A DNA stretch of 64,000 nucleotides, taken from NCBI RefSeq assembly GCF_945957525.1, contig NZ_CAMFLA010000009.1, positions 118,379-182,378 of the forward strand, written 5' to 3'. Each line of letters starts with the position of its first letter. The stretch's first letter is position 1. The stretch is from an uncultured Aquitalea sp. Lineage in GTDB: Bacteria > Pseudomonadota > Gammaproteobacteria > Burkholderiales > Chromobacteriaceae. The position numbers and the translations under genes are program-made. The notes below the pieces were generated by a model, which saw only the letters and a program-made list of their open reading frames with translations, searched no databases and had not been told where the DNA came from. Shown here in pieces: positions 19,932-29,548 of this stretch.

Positions 19932-20831
19932 TCAGGCTTGCGCCTGTGTCAGGATGGCCGGCTGCCGCGCGCTGGCGGTGGGGGCGGGCGGCGTTTCCTG
20001 CAACAGCCGGGTGATCCAGGGCCCGGACAGATAGCGCGCCTGCATGCTTTGCGCCAACTCCAGCACCTTGCCGCAGCTGATTTCCTCTACGCCCAGGGCA
20101 TAGCCCTGCTCCACCAGCGCCGGCAGCAGTTGCAGCAAAGGCTTGCGCCAGTGTGGATAAGTGGTGGCGCGGTGCAGGTGGCGGGGGGAGAGCGTGATGA
20201 AGTCCGGCTCCAGCCGCCACACGCGCAGCAGGTCGTCGGGGTGGTTGCCAAACTGCCCCAGCCCCACTTGATGGCCGCCGGCGCGATAGCGCGCCACCAG
20301 TTCTGGTTCCACATCGCGGGTTTCGTCGTCGCTGTACAGCAGGAACTGCACCAGTGGCGGTGCAAGGTCCAGCCTGCCTAGCAGTTCGGCGGTGAAGTCG
20401 ATCAGATGGGTGCTGAGCGAGCGGCACAGACGCGGGTCCACATCGATGCGCAGCCCGCCGTCGGGGCCATTGCGGCCCAGATGATTGATCAGATGCAGTA
20501 CGCGGATCAACTTGAGCAGCGAGATGGCCTTGTGCTCGTTGAAATTCATGGCGAACAGCCAGTTGGCGGACAAGGTCTGGCCGAACTGGCCGTGCACTTT
20601 CAGGCGCGCGGCCACGCGAGGCGGGGTGTCCGGCGCGCCGGCGTCGGCCACGGGATGAAACTCCGTGGTGAGCCACCAGCCGTCAAAGTGGCCGAATACT
20701 TCATTGTCGTTCCAGGACAGCTCCACCGGAAAAGGCAGGCTTGCCAGCATTTGCCTGCCTTCTATCAGCAGGTCTGCCGGAAAGCCGGGTGGACAGTGGC
20801 GCGAGGGTTTGAATCGTTTCATGCCGGACAT
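19932..20831 (-). CDS. degenerate EAL-like domain protein
   Basis: A 299-residue cytoplasmic protein. Residues about 125-265 follow the pattern of an EAL domain (a strand-helix series such as GLRIDVDPRLCRSLSTHLID, then GHQVGLGQFGNHPDDLLRVW where active enzymes have a DDFG motif, then FITLSP where they have a KID motif). The metal and catalytic residues (EAL, DD, K) are not visible, so c-di-GMP hydrolysis is improbable. It could bind c-di-GMP or a protein partner, as the degenerate EAL protein YdiV does with FlhD. The N-terminal 120 residues are not recognised. A second in-frame ATG lies three codons after the chosen start. Confidence 0.6.
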   Translation of the reverse strand: MSGMKRFKPSRHCPPGFPADLLIEGRQMLASLPFPVELSWNDNEVFGHFDGWWLTTEFHPVADAGAPDTPPRVAARLKVHGQFGQTLSANWLFAMNFNEHKAISLLKLIRVLHLINHLGRNGPDGGLRIDVDPRLCRSLSTHLIDFTAELLGRLDLAPPLVQFLLYSDDETRDVEPELVARYRAGGHQVGLGQFGNHPDDLLRVWRLEPDFITLSPRHLHRATTYPHWRKPLLQLLPALVEQGYALGVEEISCGKVLELAQSMQARYLSGPWITRLLQETPPAPTASARQPAILTQAQA

Positions 20832-20984
20832 CCGGAAAGTGGATGCGAGCCACTATATCGCCTGGCCGCAACGCGCCAATCCAATTTATTTTGCATAGCA
20901 AATCAGCGTTGGGAATATGCGTGCAGGCCGGTTGCGTCTCCGATTCCAACGAGTCGGGGAGGCGGGTTGCGCACTTGCCGGGCG

Positions 20985-21017
20985 TGATAAGCAATCCTGC
21001 CGCCGCTTGATAAGCAA
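20985..21017 (+). promoter_or_regulatory. two ATAAGCAA motifs upstream of tauA (possible CysB site)
   Basis: TGATAAGCAA at 20985-20994 and TTGATAAGCAA at 21007-21017 lie 77-109 bases upstream of tauA. The same core recurs before sbp and cysT in this window. CysB, encoded at 29545, is the obvious candidate regulator. The recurrence is seen; the link to CysB is inference. Confidence 0.5.
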
Positions 21018-21093
21018 AGCTGTTTTTCTTGTTTTTCAAGCCAGAGGGCGGGCTCTAGATTGGCATCAAACCACAAGCCAATTGGAGCTCGCC

Positions 21094-22077
21094 ATGCAGA
21101 AAACCGTGAAGTTCGCCGCCGCCGTCGCCCTTTCCCTTGCCGCCTGGTCGGTGCAAGCTGCTGAAACCGTCACCATCGCCTATCAGACCGGCGTGGACCC
21201 GTCCAAAGTGGCGCAAGCCGACGGCGTGTACGAAAAAACCACCGGCGCCGCCATCAACTGGCGCAAGTTTGAAAGCGGCGCGGAAGTGATCGCCGCCGTG
21301 GCGTCGGGCGATGTGCCCATCGGTAATATTGGCTCCAGCCCGCTGGCCGCCGCCGCCAGTCGCGGGTTGCCCATCCAGACCTTCCTGGTGACCGGCGTCA
21401 TCGGCGAGGCCGAGGCGCTGGTGGTGCGCAACGGCGCGGGCATCAGCAAGCCGGCCGATCTGGTAGGCAAGAAAGTGGCCGTGCCTTATGTGTCCACTAC
21501 GCACTACAGCCTGTTGGCCGCGCTCAAGCACTGGAAGGTGGACGCCAACAAGGTGAACGTGATCAATCTGCGCCCCAGCGAGATCGCGGCGGCCTGGCAG
21601 CGCGGCGACATTGACGCCGCCTACGTCTGGGAGCCGGCGCTGGGCAAGATCAAGGCCAATGGCAAGGTGCTGACCACCTCGGCCGAAGTGGGCAAGTGGG
21701 GCGCGCCCACCTACGACCTGTGGATTGTGCGCAAGGATTTCGCCGAATCCCATCCTGATTTCCTGAAGAAGTTCGTCAAGGTGACCGGCGATGTGTACGC
21801 CCAGTACAACAAGGACCCGAAAGCCTTTATCGCCAACGCCGCCAATGTGGAAAAAATCGCCCGCCTGACCGGCGCCAAGCCGGAAGAGGTGAAAGACCTC
21901 ATCAGCGGTGAAACCTATCCGACCCTGGCCGAGCAAAGCCGCATCCTGCAAAAGCCCTTCGTCAAGGCCGTGACCGATACCGCGGTGTTCCTGAAGTCGC
22001 AAGGCAAAGTGGAGTCGCTGCAGGCGGATTACACCCCCTATGTGACCAACCGCTTCGTCAACGCGGCCATCAACTGA
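21094..22077 (+). CDS. tauA: taurine/aliphatic sulfonate ABC transporter substrate-binding protein
   Basis: Periplasmic binding protein for taurine or similar sulfonates. I start at the ATG at 21094 because a GGAG Shine-Dalgarno precedes it and a signal peptide follows (MQKTVKFAAAVALSLAAWSV, cleavage after AQA-like VQA about residue 22). The 327-residue product has the family fold: ETVTIAYQTGVDPSK at the mature start, and NIGSSPLAAAASRGLPIQTF. Directly upstream of tauB, C and D. Expected to be induced under sulfate limitation. Confidence 0.92.
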   Translation: MQKTVKFAAAVALSLAAWSVQAAETVTIAYQTGVDPSKVAQADGVYEKTTGAAINWRKFESGAEVIAAVASGDVPIGNIGSSPLAAAASRGLPIQTFLVTGVIGEAEALVVRNGAGISKPADLVGKKVAVPYVSTTHYSLLAALKHWKVDANKVNVINLRPSEIAAAWQRGDIDAAYVWEPALGKIKANGKVLTTSAEVGKWGAPTYDLWIVRKDFAESHPDFLKKFVKVTGDVYAQYNKDPKAFIANAANVEKIARLTGAKPEEVKDLISGETYPTLAEQSRILQKPFVKAVTDTAVFLKSQGKVESLQADYTPYVTNRFVNAAIN

Positions 22078-22087
22078 GGAGCGGAGC

Positions 22088-22873
22088 ATGAGCCTGTTGC
22101 AAGTAGACCGTCTTAGCGTGCGCTATCCGGGGCAGGCCATGCCTGCCCTGCATCAGGTGTCGCTGACGCTGGGCAAGCAGGACCTGCTGGTGGCGCTGGG
22201 GCCGTCCGGTTGCGGCAAGAGCACCCTTCTGGGCGTGCTGGCTGGTTTCATCAAGCCTACCGCCGGCGACGTGCTGTTTGGCGGCCAGCCGGTGAAAGCG
22301 CCGGGCGTGGAGCGGGCGGTAGTGTTCCAGAACGATGGTCTGCTGCCCTGGCTCAATGTGGCCGACAACGTGGCCTTCGGCCTCAAGTTGCAGGGTGTGC
22401 CGCGCGCGGCGCGCGAGCGGCTGGTGGCGGAAAACCTGCAACTGGTAGGGCTGGCCGACGCCGGGCAGCGCCAGGTGTGGGAGCTGTCCGGCGGCATGCG
22501 CCAGCGGGTGGGCATTGCCCGCGCGCTGGCCAGCCGTTCGCAAGTGCTGCTGATGGACGAACCTTTCGGTGCGCTGGACGCCTTTACCCGCGAGCAGATG
22601 CAGCAGTTGCTGCTGCAAGTGTGGCGGCAGTCCGAGCGCGGCGTGTTTCTGATCACGCACGACATCGAAGAGGCGCTGTTTCTCGCGACGGAATTGATCG
22701 TGCTGTCGCCGGGGCCGGGCCGCATCATCGAGCGCATCCGTCCCGTCTTCGGCCAACGTCATCTGGCCGGCGAGCCGGTACGGGCCATCAAATCCGACCC
22801 TGAGTTCATCGAGCTGCGCGAAACCCTGCTGGCGCAGCTGGTGCGGGCCCGGCAAGAGGAGGCTGTCGCATGA
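22088..22873 (+). CDS. tauB: taurine ABC transporter ATP-binding protein
   Basis: ATPase of the taurine importer, 261 residues. Walker A GPSGCGKST (about residues 38-46), signature LSGGMRQRVGIARAL (about 137-151) and Walker [16 protein letters not shown] (about 157-171) are intact, with a switch histidine in LITHDIEEA. The Q-loop reads FQNDGLLPW, typical of nitrate/sulfonate/taurine importers. It starts 10 bases after tauA and overlaps tauC by four bases. Confidence 0.93.
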   Translation: MSLLQVDRLSVRYPGQAMPALHQVSLTLGKQDLLVALGPSGCGKSTLLGVLAGFIKPTAGDVLFGGQPVKAPGVERAVVFQNDGLLPWLNVADNVAFGLKLQGVPRAARERLVAENLQLVGLADAGQRQVWELSGGMRQRVGIARALASRSQVLLMDEPFGALDAFTREQMQQLLLQVWRQSERGVFLITHDIEEALFLATELIVLSPGPGRIIERIRPVFGQRHLAGEPVRAIKSDPEFIELRETLLAQLVRARQEEAVA

Positions 22874-23715
22874 GCGTGCAAGAGCAAACCTGGGACGGCG
22901 ACGAGCTGCCGGCAGACAAACCGCGCCGCCGCAGCCTGCCAAGCGTGACGCTCAAGCCGGCGCACTGGGCGCTGATCAGCGTCGCCAGCGTGGTGGCCTT
23001 GTGGTGGCTGGTGGGCGCGGCCGGCTGGGTGCCGGCCTTGTTTCTGCCGCCGCCGCAAGACGTGGCGCGCAAGCTGCTTACCCTCACCACCAGCGGTTAT
23101 ATGGATGCCACGCTGCAGCAGCACTTGCTGGCCAGCCTGCAACGCATGGCGCTCGCGCTGGCGGCTGCGGTGGTTATCGGCGTGCCGCTGGGCGTGATCA
23201 TCGGCGTGTACCCGCTGGCCCGTCACCTGCTGGACCCGCTGATCGAGTTTTACCGCCCCTTGCCGCCCTTGGCCTACCTGCCGTTGATCGTCATCTGGTG
23301 CGGCATTGGCGAGGGCAGCAAGGTGCTGTTGATCCTGCTGGCCATTCTGGCCCCGGTACTGTTGGCCACCGTGCACGGCGTGGCCAGCGTCAGCCCCTTG
23401 CGACAGCAGGTGGCACTGACGCTGGGTGCCAGCCGCCGGCAATTGCTGTGGCATGTGATTCTACCTGGGGCCTTGCCGGACATCCTGACCGGCATCCGCA
23501 TCGGTCTTGGGGCCGGCTGGTCCACGCTGGTGGCGGCCGAACTGGTGGCCGCCACGCGGGGCTTGGGTTTCATGATCCAGTCCGCTGCCCAGTTCCTGGC
23601 TACCGATGTGGTATTGGCCGGCATCATCGTCATTGCGCTGGTGGCTTTCGCCATGGAACTGGCCCTGCGCGCCCTGCAACGCCGTCTGACGCCCTGGCAC
23701 GGCAAAGCCCATTGA
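22870..23715 (+). CDS. tauC: taurine ABC transporter permease
   Basis: Inner-membrane permease of the taurine importer, 281 residues with about six membrane helices (first at about 35-53). The coupling EAA-like loop reads VALTLGASRRQLLWHVILPGALPDILTGIRIGLG (key residues Gly-Ala at the loop, LPxxLP). The N-terminal 30 residues are charged and cytoplasmic. Starts within the tauB stop (ATGA overlap). Confidence 0.92.
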   Translation: MSVQEQTWDGDELPADKPRRRSLPSVTLKPAHWALISVASVVALWWLVGAAGWVPALFLPPPQDVARKLLTLTTSGYMDATLQQHLLASLQRMALALAAAVVIGVPLGVIIGVYPLARHLLDPLIEFYRPLPPLAYLPLIVIWCGIGEGSKVLLILLAILAPVLLATVHGVASVSPLRQQVALTLGASRRQLLWHVILPGALPDILTGIRIGLGAGWSTLVAAELVAATRGLGFMIQSAAQFLATDVVLAGIIVIALVAFAMELALRALQRRLTPWHGKAH

Positions 23716-23730
23716 TATTGAGGTAAGAAC

Positions 23731-24564
23731 ATGAGTCTGAAACTGGAAAGATTGTCGCCGGCGCTGGGCGCGGTCGTGGAGGGCATCGACCTGTCGCAGC
23801 CGCTGACCGAGCAAGGCCACCGCGAGCTGACGCAGGCCCTGCTGGATCATCAAGTGCTGTTCTTCCGCGAGCAGCACCTTACGCCGCGCCAGCATCGCGA
23901 TTTTGCCGCCTGGTTTGGCGATTTGCACATCCATCCCATTTTCCCCAACATCCCGGAAGTGCCGCAGGTGCTGGTACTGGATACCGACAAGAACGACTTG
24001 CGCGACAACGCCATTTGGCACACCGACGTCACTTTCATCGAAACGCCGCCGCTGGGCTCGGTGCTGGCCGCGCGCGAGCTGCCGCCCTATGGCGGCGACA
24101 CGCTGTGGGCCAGCGGCAGCGCCGCCTGGCGCGCCTTGTCGCCGCAGCTGCAACAGTTGCTGGAGGGATTGACCGCTACCCACGATTTCACGCGCTCCTT
24201 CCCGCGCTCGCGCTATGCCAAAACGGAGGAGGCCGAAGAGCATTATGAAAAGGTGCGCCGCGCGTCCCCGCCGGTATCGCATCCGGTGGTGCGCACCCAT
24301 CCGGTGACCGGCGAAAAGACCTTGTTCGTCAACGACGGCTTCACCAGCCATATCAATGAGCTGCCCGAAGCCGAGAGCGATGCCCTGTTGAAATTCCTCT
24401 TTGCCCACTTTGCCAAGCCGGAATTCAGCGTGCGTTGGCGCTGGAAGCTGGGCGATGTGGCCTTTTGGGACAATCGCATCACCCAGCATTACGCCGTGGA
24501 CGACTACCGTCCGGCGCACCGAGTGATGCACCGCGCCACCATTCTGGGCGACCGGCCGCGCTAA
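23731..24564 (+). CDS. tauD: taurine dioxygenase
   Basis: Fe(II)/2-oxoglutarate-dependent oxygenase that splits taurine to aminoacetaldehyde and sulfite. The 277-residue product has the iron-binding HxD motif in AIWHTDVTF (His about residue 95) and the distal His of [17 protein letters not shown], followed by an Arg that would bind 2-oxoglutarate. Length is close to E. coli TauD (283). Last recognisable gene of the tau operon; the sulfite formed would feed cysteine synthesis. Confidence 0.93.
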   Translation: MSLKLERLSPALGAVVEGIDLSQPLTEQGHRELTQALLDHQVLFFREQHLTPRQHRDFAAWFGDLHIHPIFPNIPEVPQVLVLDTDKNDLRDNAIWHTDVTFIETPPLGSVLAARELPPYGGDTLWASGSAAWRALSPQLQQLLEGLTATHDFTRSFPRSRYAKTEEAEEHYEKVRRASPPVSHPVVRTHPVTGEKTLFVNDGFTSHINELPEAESDALLKFLFAHFAKPEFSVRWRWKLGDVAFWDNRITQHYAVDDYRPAHRVMHRATILGDRPR

Positions 24565-24586
24565 GGCGGCCGGCAGGGTTCGCGCC

Positions 24587-25069
24587 ATGCCGTCTCGCGC
24601 CGCCTCCCGCATCCGCCGCGTGATACTGCGCTTTGGCGCCGCCGAACCGCTGCTTGCCGCGCTGGATCACCCCATGTTGGCCGAAGGCGCCACCGTGCTG
24701 GCTTCGGCGGCCGATTTTGGCGAGTGGCTGGCGGCCCCGCGCAGCGATTGCCTTCTGCTGGCGGCCGGCGGCATCGGCCCACAAGCCCTGCGGCGTTTGC
24801 GCGCCGACGAGCACGCCTGCCTCGGTGCCTTGCTGTGGTTGCCCGAAGGCGAGGCCGCGCAAGCGCGCCTCTTGCCTTATCCCAGTCTGGTGCTGGCCCA
24901 CGCCCATGCCTGGGGCGGCCCGCGCGTGGCTGACACGGCGGCGCTGGCCGCCGCGCTGGGCAGCCGGCTGGTGTTGCTGCCGGAAAACGGCACCGCCGGG
25001 CAAGTGCTGGCCGACGCCTGGGGCGGCCTGCTGGCGCAGGCAGAAGCCGGCATGGCGGGAGAGTTGTAA
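24587..25069 (+). CDS. hypothetical protein at the end of the tau operon
   Basis: A 160-residue protein rich in Ala and Leu, 22 bases after tauD and on the same strand, so probably cotranscribed. No signal peptide; alternating strand and helix pattern ([48 protein letters not shown]) suggests a small alpha/beta fold. I do not recognise it. Very high GC and absence of a strong ribosome binding site leave some doubt about the start codon. Confidence 0.6.
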   Translation: MPSRAASRIRRVILRFGAAEPLLAALDHPMLAEGATVLASAADFGEWLAAPRSDCLLLAAGGIGPQALRRLRADEHACLGALLWLPEGEAAQARLLPYPSLVLAHAHAWGGPRVADTAALAAALGSRLVLLPENGTAGQVLADAWGGLLAQAEAGMAGEL

Positions 25070-25122
25070 GCCCCGGTCGCCGTCGCATCGTGCAAAACCA
25101 CTTGCGCTGCATATCAAAAACC

Positions 25123-25133
25123 TTGATAAGCAG
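25123..25133 (+). promoter_or_regulatory. TTGATAAGCAG motif upstream of sbp (possible CysB site)
   Basis: Matches the motif found twice upstream of tauA (TTGATAAGCAA) apart from the last base, and lies 87 bases before the sbp start, a spacing close to that at tauA. Inferred to be part of a CysB-type control site. Confidence 0.45.
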
Positions 25134-25219
25134 CGCATTTTTTCTTGGTTCGCCAGTCTGGCGGGCCTCGGTAGATTGCTCTCATCCGTGATGACAACAC
25201 CCACCGAGGAAAGCCTTCC

Positions 25220-26221
25220 ATGAAACTGCTCACCCGCGTCTCCGTGACCGCCGCGCTGCTGTTGGCCACCGCCGGCCACGCCCTGGCCGACGTTGCGCTG
25301 CTCAATGTCTCCTACGACCCCACCCGCGAGTTCTACCAGGAGTACAACGGGCTGTTCGCCAAATACTGGAAAGCCAAAACCGGCGAAACCGTCACCATCA
25401 AGCAATCGCATGGCGGCAGCGGCAAGCAGGCTCGCGCCGTGATCGATGGTCTGGACGCCGACGTAGTGACCCTGGCGCTGGGGTATGACGTGGACGCGCT
25501 CAATACCGAGGCCAAGTTGATTCCGCCTAATTGGCAAACCCGCCTGCCCAACAACGCCTCGCCCTACACCTCCACCATTGTGTTCCTGGTGCGCAAGGGA
25601 AACCCCAAGGCCATCAAGGACTGGAAAGACCTGATCAAGCCGGGCGTGGAGGTGGTGACCCCCAACCCGAAAACCTCGGGCGGCGCGCGCTGGAACTATC
25701 TGGCGGCCTGGGGTTATGCCCTGAAGCAACCGGGCGGCAATGAAGCCAAGGCCCGTGAATTCGTGAAGACCGTGTATCAGCACGTCAAGGTGCTGGATTC
25801 CGGTGCGCGTGGCTCCACTGTCACCTTCACCCAGCGCGGCATCGGCGATGTCTTGCTGGCCTGGGAAAACGAGGCTTATCTGTCGCTGCAGGAATTTGGC
25901 GCCGACAAGTTTGAGATCGTCACCCCGTCCGTGTCCATCCTGGCCGAGCCGCCGGTAAGCGTGGTGGACAAGGTGGTGGACAAGAAGGGCACTCGCAAAC
26001 AGGCCGAGGCTTATCTGAAATACCTGTACACCCCGGAAGCGCAAGCGCTGGCCGCCAAGTATTACTACCGTCCGCGCGACGCCAAGGTGGCGGCCAAGAA
26101 TGCCGACCGCTTCAGCAAGGTGAAGTTGTTTACCGTGGATCAGGTGTTTGGCGGCTGGACCCGCGCCCAGAAGACTCACTTTGCCGATGGCGGCGTGTTC
26201 GACCAGATTCAGCCGCACTGA
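25220..26221 (+). CDS. sbp: periplasmic sulfate-binding protein
   Basis: Sulfate/thiosulfate-binding protein feeding the CysTWA importer. The 333-residue product has a signal peptide with probable cleavage after HALA (about residue 23) and the family motifs [32 protein letters not shown] and [25 protein letters not shown]-type Shine-Dalgarno is seen upstream. It has its own terminator, so it forms a separate transcript from cysTWA, with a similar upstream motif. Confidence 0.95.
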   Translation: MKLLTRVSVTAALLLATAGHALADVALLNVSYDPTREFYQEYNGLFAKYWKAKTGETVTIKQSHGGSGKQARAVIDGLDADVVTLALGYDVDALNTEAKLIPPNWQTRLPNNASPYTSTIVFLVRKGNPKAIKDWKDLIKPGVEVVTPNPKTSGGARWNYLAAWGYALKQPGGNEAKAREFVKTVYQHVKVLDSGARGSTVTFTQRGIGDVLLAWENEAYLSLQEFGADKFEIVTPSVSILAEPPVSVVDKVVDKKGTRKQAEAYLKYLYTPEAQALAAKYYYRPRDAKVAAKNADRFSKVKLFTVDQVFGGWTRAQKTHFADGGVFDQIQPH

Positions 26222-26247
26222 GTGTTGCCGGGTTGACGCAGAAAGGG

Positions 26248-26274
26248 GGCAGGCCTTGGGGCCTGCCTTTTTTG
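26248..26274 (+). terminator. intrinsic terminator after sbp
   Basis: Stem GGCAGGC / GCCTGCC with a six-base loop and seven T residues, 26 bases after the sbp stop. Confidence 0.85.
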
Positions 26275-26743
26275 TTTGGCTGGGCGGCTGCTTGGCGAGG
26301 TTGGCCGAAGAGTAAGGTAACTCATCGGAATGACTACATCCGTCTGGCAACGGCTTGCCGAAGAAAGGCGATTTCCGGCGTACCCTGACAATGCCGACTC
26401 GCCCCTATCCCTTCGTCGCGCGCCGGGAATAAGCGACAGCCAAGGGATCGTTACAAGTTGCGTGGCGGGTAAATCATATCGGTTCTGGCGGGGTGTTACG
26501 CCTGCCTGTTGCCTGTCCGCCCTTCAAGCGCGCCGCTCGGCCGTCTTGTGAATGCAGAAACTATCAGCAGCCGGTTTTATGCCATTCAGTGCTAAGCAAA
26601 AAGCCGGATTTCTATTCCCTAAAAAAGAATAAGCAACGGAATAAATATTATTTTTCGCATAAGGCTGCGGCAAATATGCTGTTGGCAGTTATATACAAAC
26701 AGGAATCCGCCATGCTGCCTTCCCACCTACAGGGAGCCGCGCG
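26275..26743 (+). promoter_or_regulatory. control region of cysTWA with two AAGCAA motifs
   Basis: A 470-base stretch with no convincing gene. Its last 170 bases are much more AT-rich than the rest of the window. TGCTAAGCAA at 26590-26599 and AATAAGCAA at 26628-26636 resemble the motifs before tauA and sbp and lie 108-154 bases before cysT. AT-rich sequence downstream (26636-26665) would suit the promoter. I see nothing else definite between 26275 and 26570. Confidence 0.45.
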
Positions 26744-27583
26744 ATGAGCCAGACCGCCTCCCGCAGCCGGGTACTGCCCGGCTTTGGCCTGACGCTGGGC
26801 GTTACCCTCAGTTATTTGTCGCTGGTGGTGCTGATCCCGCTCTCGGCCGTGTTTTTCCGCTCGTTCAGCCTGTCGCTGGACGACTTCATTCGCGCCGTTA
26901 CCGCGCCGCGCGTGCTGGCCTCTTACAAGTTGAGCTTTGGCATGGCCCTGCTGGCCGCTGCCATCAATACCTTCTTCGGCTTGCTGCTGGCCTGGACGTT
27001 GGTGCGCTACCGCTTTCCAGGCAAGAAGATTGTGGACGCGCTGGTAGACCTGCCTTTCGCCCTGCCTACCGCGGTAGCGGGCATTGCGCTTACCGCGCTT
27101 TACGCCGGTAATGGCTGGCTGGGCCGCTATCTGGAACCGCTGGGTATCAAGGTGGCGTTCGGCCCGTTGGGCGTGCTGGTGGCGCTGGTGTTCATCGGCC
27201 TGCCTTTTGTGGTGCGCACGGTGCAACCGGTGCTGGAAGATCTGGAAATCGAACTGGAAGAAGCCGCCACCAGTCTGGGCGCGCACCGCTGGCAAACCTT
27301 CAACCACGTGATTCGTCCGGTGCTGCAACCGGCATTGATGACTGGTTTTGCGCTGGCTTTCGCCCGCGCGGTGGGCGAATACGGTTCGGTGATCTTCATT
27401 GCCGGCAACATTCCCATGGTGTCGGAAATCACGCCACTGATGATCATCAGCAAACTGGAACAATTCGACTACGCCGGCGCCACCGCCATCGCCAGTGTGA
27501 TGCTGGTGATGTCATTCCTGCTGCTGCTGGCGATCAACCTGCTGCAAGCCCGTCAGGGTCGTCGCAATGAAAGGAGGGCGTAA
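26744..27583 (+). CDS. cysT: sulfate/thiosulfate ABC transporter permease CysT
   Basis: Inner-membrane permease, 279 residues with six predicted helices (first about residues 16-36). The EAA loop reads [20 protein letters not shown] and the segment [17 protein letters not shown] is typical of CysT (CysU). Its stop overlaps the cysW start by one base (TAATG). First gene of cysTWA-cysB. Confidence 0.95.
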   Translation: MSQTASRSRVLPGFGLTLGVTLSYLSLVVLIPLSAVFFRSFSLSLDDFIRAVTAPRVLASYKLSFGMALLAAAINTFFGLLLAWTLVRYRFPGKKIVDALVDLPFALPTAVAGIALTALYAGNGWLGRYLEPLGIKVAFGPLGVLVALVFIGLPFVVRTVQPVLEDLEIELEEAATSLGAHRWQTFNHVIRPVLQPALMTGFALAFARAVGEYGSVIFIAGNIPMVSEITPLMIISKLEQFDYAGATAIASVMLVMSFLLLLAINLLQARQGRRNERRA

Positions 27584-28473
27584 TGGCGGGTCATGTTTCC
27601 GCGCTGGCCTTGAGCCACGATCGCGCCGCCTTGCTGGAAAGCAAGCAAGCCACGCGCGAGCCTGCGTGGGTGAAGGCCTTGATCCTTACCGTGGCGCTGG
27701 GTTTTTTCTTTGTCTTCCTGCTGCTGCCGCTGTTTGTGGTGTTTAGTGAGGCGCTGGCCAAGGGCTGGCGGGTGTATGCCGACGCGCTGCTGGAGCCGGA
27801 CGCCTTGTCCGCGGTGAAGCTTACCTTGCTGGCCGCCCTCATCAGCGTGCCGCTGAATCTGGTGTTTGGCGTGTGCGCCGCCTGGGCGGTGACGCGCTTT
27901 GATTTTCGCGGCAAGCAGCTGCTGATCACGCTGATTGATCTGCCGTTTTCCGTATCGCCGGTGGTGGCCGGCCTGATCTACGTGCTGGTATTCAGCAGCC
28001 ACGGCTGGGTGGGCCCCTGGTTGATAGCGCACGGCGTGAAAATCATCTTCGCCGTGCCGGGCATTGTCTTGGCCACAGTATTCGTCACCGTGCCCTTTGT
28101 CGCCCGCGAACTGATTCCGCTGTTGCAGGCGCAAGGCCGTGAAGAGGAGGAGGCGGCGGTGGTGCTGGGCGCGCGCGGCTGGCAGGTGTTCTGGCATGTG
28201 ACGCTGCCCAATGTGCGCTGGGCGCTGCTGTACGGCGTGATTCTCAGCAACGCCCGCGCCATGGGCGAATTCGGCGCGGTGTCGGTGGTGTCCGGCCACA
28301 TTCGCGGCGAAACCAACACGCTGCCGCTGCATATAGAGATTCTTTACAACGAATACAACTTCACCGCCGCCTTTGCCGTGGCGTCCCTGTTGGCCTTGCT
28401 GGCCCTGGTGACGCTGGTGGTCAAGAGCTGGGTGGAATGGCGCCAAGGCCGTCAGGCCGGCGAGGAGCACTGA
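27583..28473 (+). CDS. cysW: sulfate/thiosulfate ABC transporter permease CysW
   Basis: Second permease of the sulfate importer, 296 residues with six helices. EAA loop [20 protein letters not shown], plus the family segment [18 protein letters not shown] and the C-terminal [14 protein letters not shown] sequence (here [16 protein letters not shown]). One-base spacing to cysA. Confidence 0.95.
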   Translation: MAGHVSALALSHDRAALLESKQATREPAWVKALILTVALGFFFVFLLLPLFVVFSEALAKGWRVYADALLEPDALSAVKLTLLAALISVPLNLVFGVCAAWAVTRFDFRGKQLLITLIDLPFSVSPVVAGLIYVLVFSSHGWVGPWLIAHGVKIIFAVPGIVLATVFVTVPFVARELIPLLQAQGREEEEAAVVLGARGWQVFWHVTLPNVRWALLYGVILSNARAMGEFGAVSVVSGHIRGETNTLPLHIEILYNEYNFTAAFAVASLLALLALVTLVVKSWVEWRQGRQAGEEH

Positions 28474-28474
28474 C

Positions 28475-29548
28475 ATGAGCATTCAGGTACGCGACATCAA
28501 CAAGCGTTTCGGCGATTTTGTGGCGCTGGACAATCTGACGCAGGATTTCCCCTCCGGCGAACTGGTGGCTCTGCTGGGGCCGTCCGGCTGCGGCAAAACC
28601 ACGCTGCTGCGCGTTATCGCCGGGCTGGAGCAGGCCGACAGCGGCCAGGTGCTGCTGGAAGGCGAAGACGCCTCCGATACCCATGTGCGCGAGCGTCAGG
28701 TGGGCTTCGTGTTTCAGCACTATGCGCTGTTCCGCCACATGACGGTGTTCGACAACGTGGCCTTCGGCCTGCGCATGAAGCCGCGCAAGCTGCGCCCGTC
28801 GGCCGAAGAAATTCGCCGCCGCGTGCACGAACTGCTGCAACTGGTGCAACTGGACTGGCTGGCGGACCGCTATCCGGCGCAGCTGTCCGGCGGCCAGCGC
28901 CAGCGCATCGCCCTGGCCCGCGCGCTGGCGGTGGAGCCGCGCGTGTTGCTGCTGGACGAGCCCTTCGGCGCGCTGGACGCCAAGGTGCGCAAGGAATTGC
29001 GCCGCTGGTTGCGCCGCCTGCACGACGAGCTGCACATCACCTCCATCTTTGTGACGCATGATCAGGAAGAAGCGCTGGAAGTGGCGGACCGCGTAGTATT
29101 GATGAATCACGGCCGCATCGAACAAGTAGGCAGCCCGGACGAGGTGTACCGCCACCCGGCCACGCCGTTTGTGTATGGTTTCCTGGGTTCGGCCAACCGC
29201 TTCGAAGGCAGCAACGGCGCGGGCGGCATCGCCATCGGCGCGGCCACGCTGCCAGCCAGCGGCGGCCCGCAGGGCGAGGTGGTGGCGTTTGTCCGCCCGC
29301 ACGAGCTGGACATCATCCCCTTGGCCGAAGGCGAAGGCCTGCCCGCCCGCATTAGCCGCGTGCTGACGCTGGGCGCGCTGACCCGGGTGGAACTGGAAGG
29401 CCGCGACGGCCTGGGCGGCCAGCATTTTGATGTGGAATTGCCTGCCAGCCACCCGCTGGCGGCGCAACTGCAAACCGGCCAGCCGGTGCGCCTGCAACCG
29501 CGCAGCGTGCGCCTGTTTGCCCAAAACGAGAAAGCGGGTGCGGCATGA
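28475..29548 (+). CDS. cysA: sulfate/thiosulfate ABC transporter ATP-binding protein CysA
   Basis: ATPase of the sulfate importer, 357 residues. Walker [10 protein letters not shown] (about 35-43), signature [15 protein letters not shown] (about 134-148), Walker [16 protein letters not shown] (about 154-168), switch His in VTHDQEEAL. The C-terminal part after about residue 235 is a regulatory TOBE-like domain that starts [13 protein letters not shown]. Overlaps cysB by four bases (ATGA), unusual in that enteric cysB is unlinked. Confidence 0.95.
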   Translation: MSIQVRDINKRFGDFVALDNLTQDFPSGELVALLGPSGCGKTTLLRVIAGLEQADSGQVLLEGEDASDTHVRERQVGFVFQHYALFRHMTVFDNVAFGLRMKPRKLRPSAEEIRRRVHELLQLVQLDWLADRYPAQLSGGQRQRIALARALAVEPRVLLLDEPFGALDAKVRKELRRWLRRLHDELHITSIFVTHDQEEALEVADRVVLMNHGRIEQVGSPDEVYRHPATPFVYGFLGSANRFEGSNGAGGIAIGAATLPASGGPQGEVVAFVRPHELDIIPLAEGEGLPARISRVLTLGALTRVELEGRDGLGGQHFDVELPASHPLAAQLQTGQPVRLQPRSVRLFAQNEKAGAA

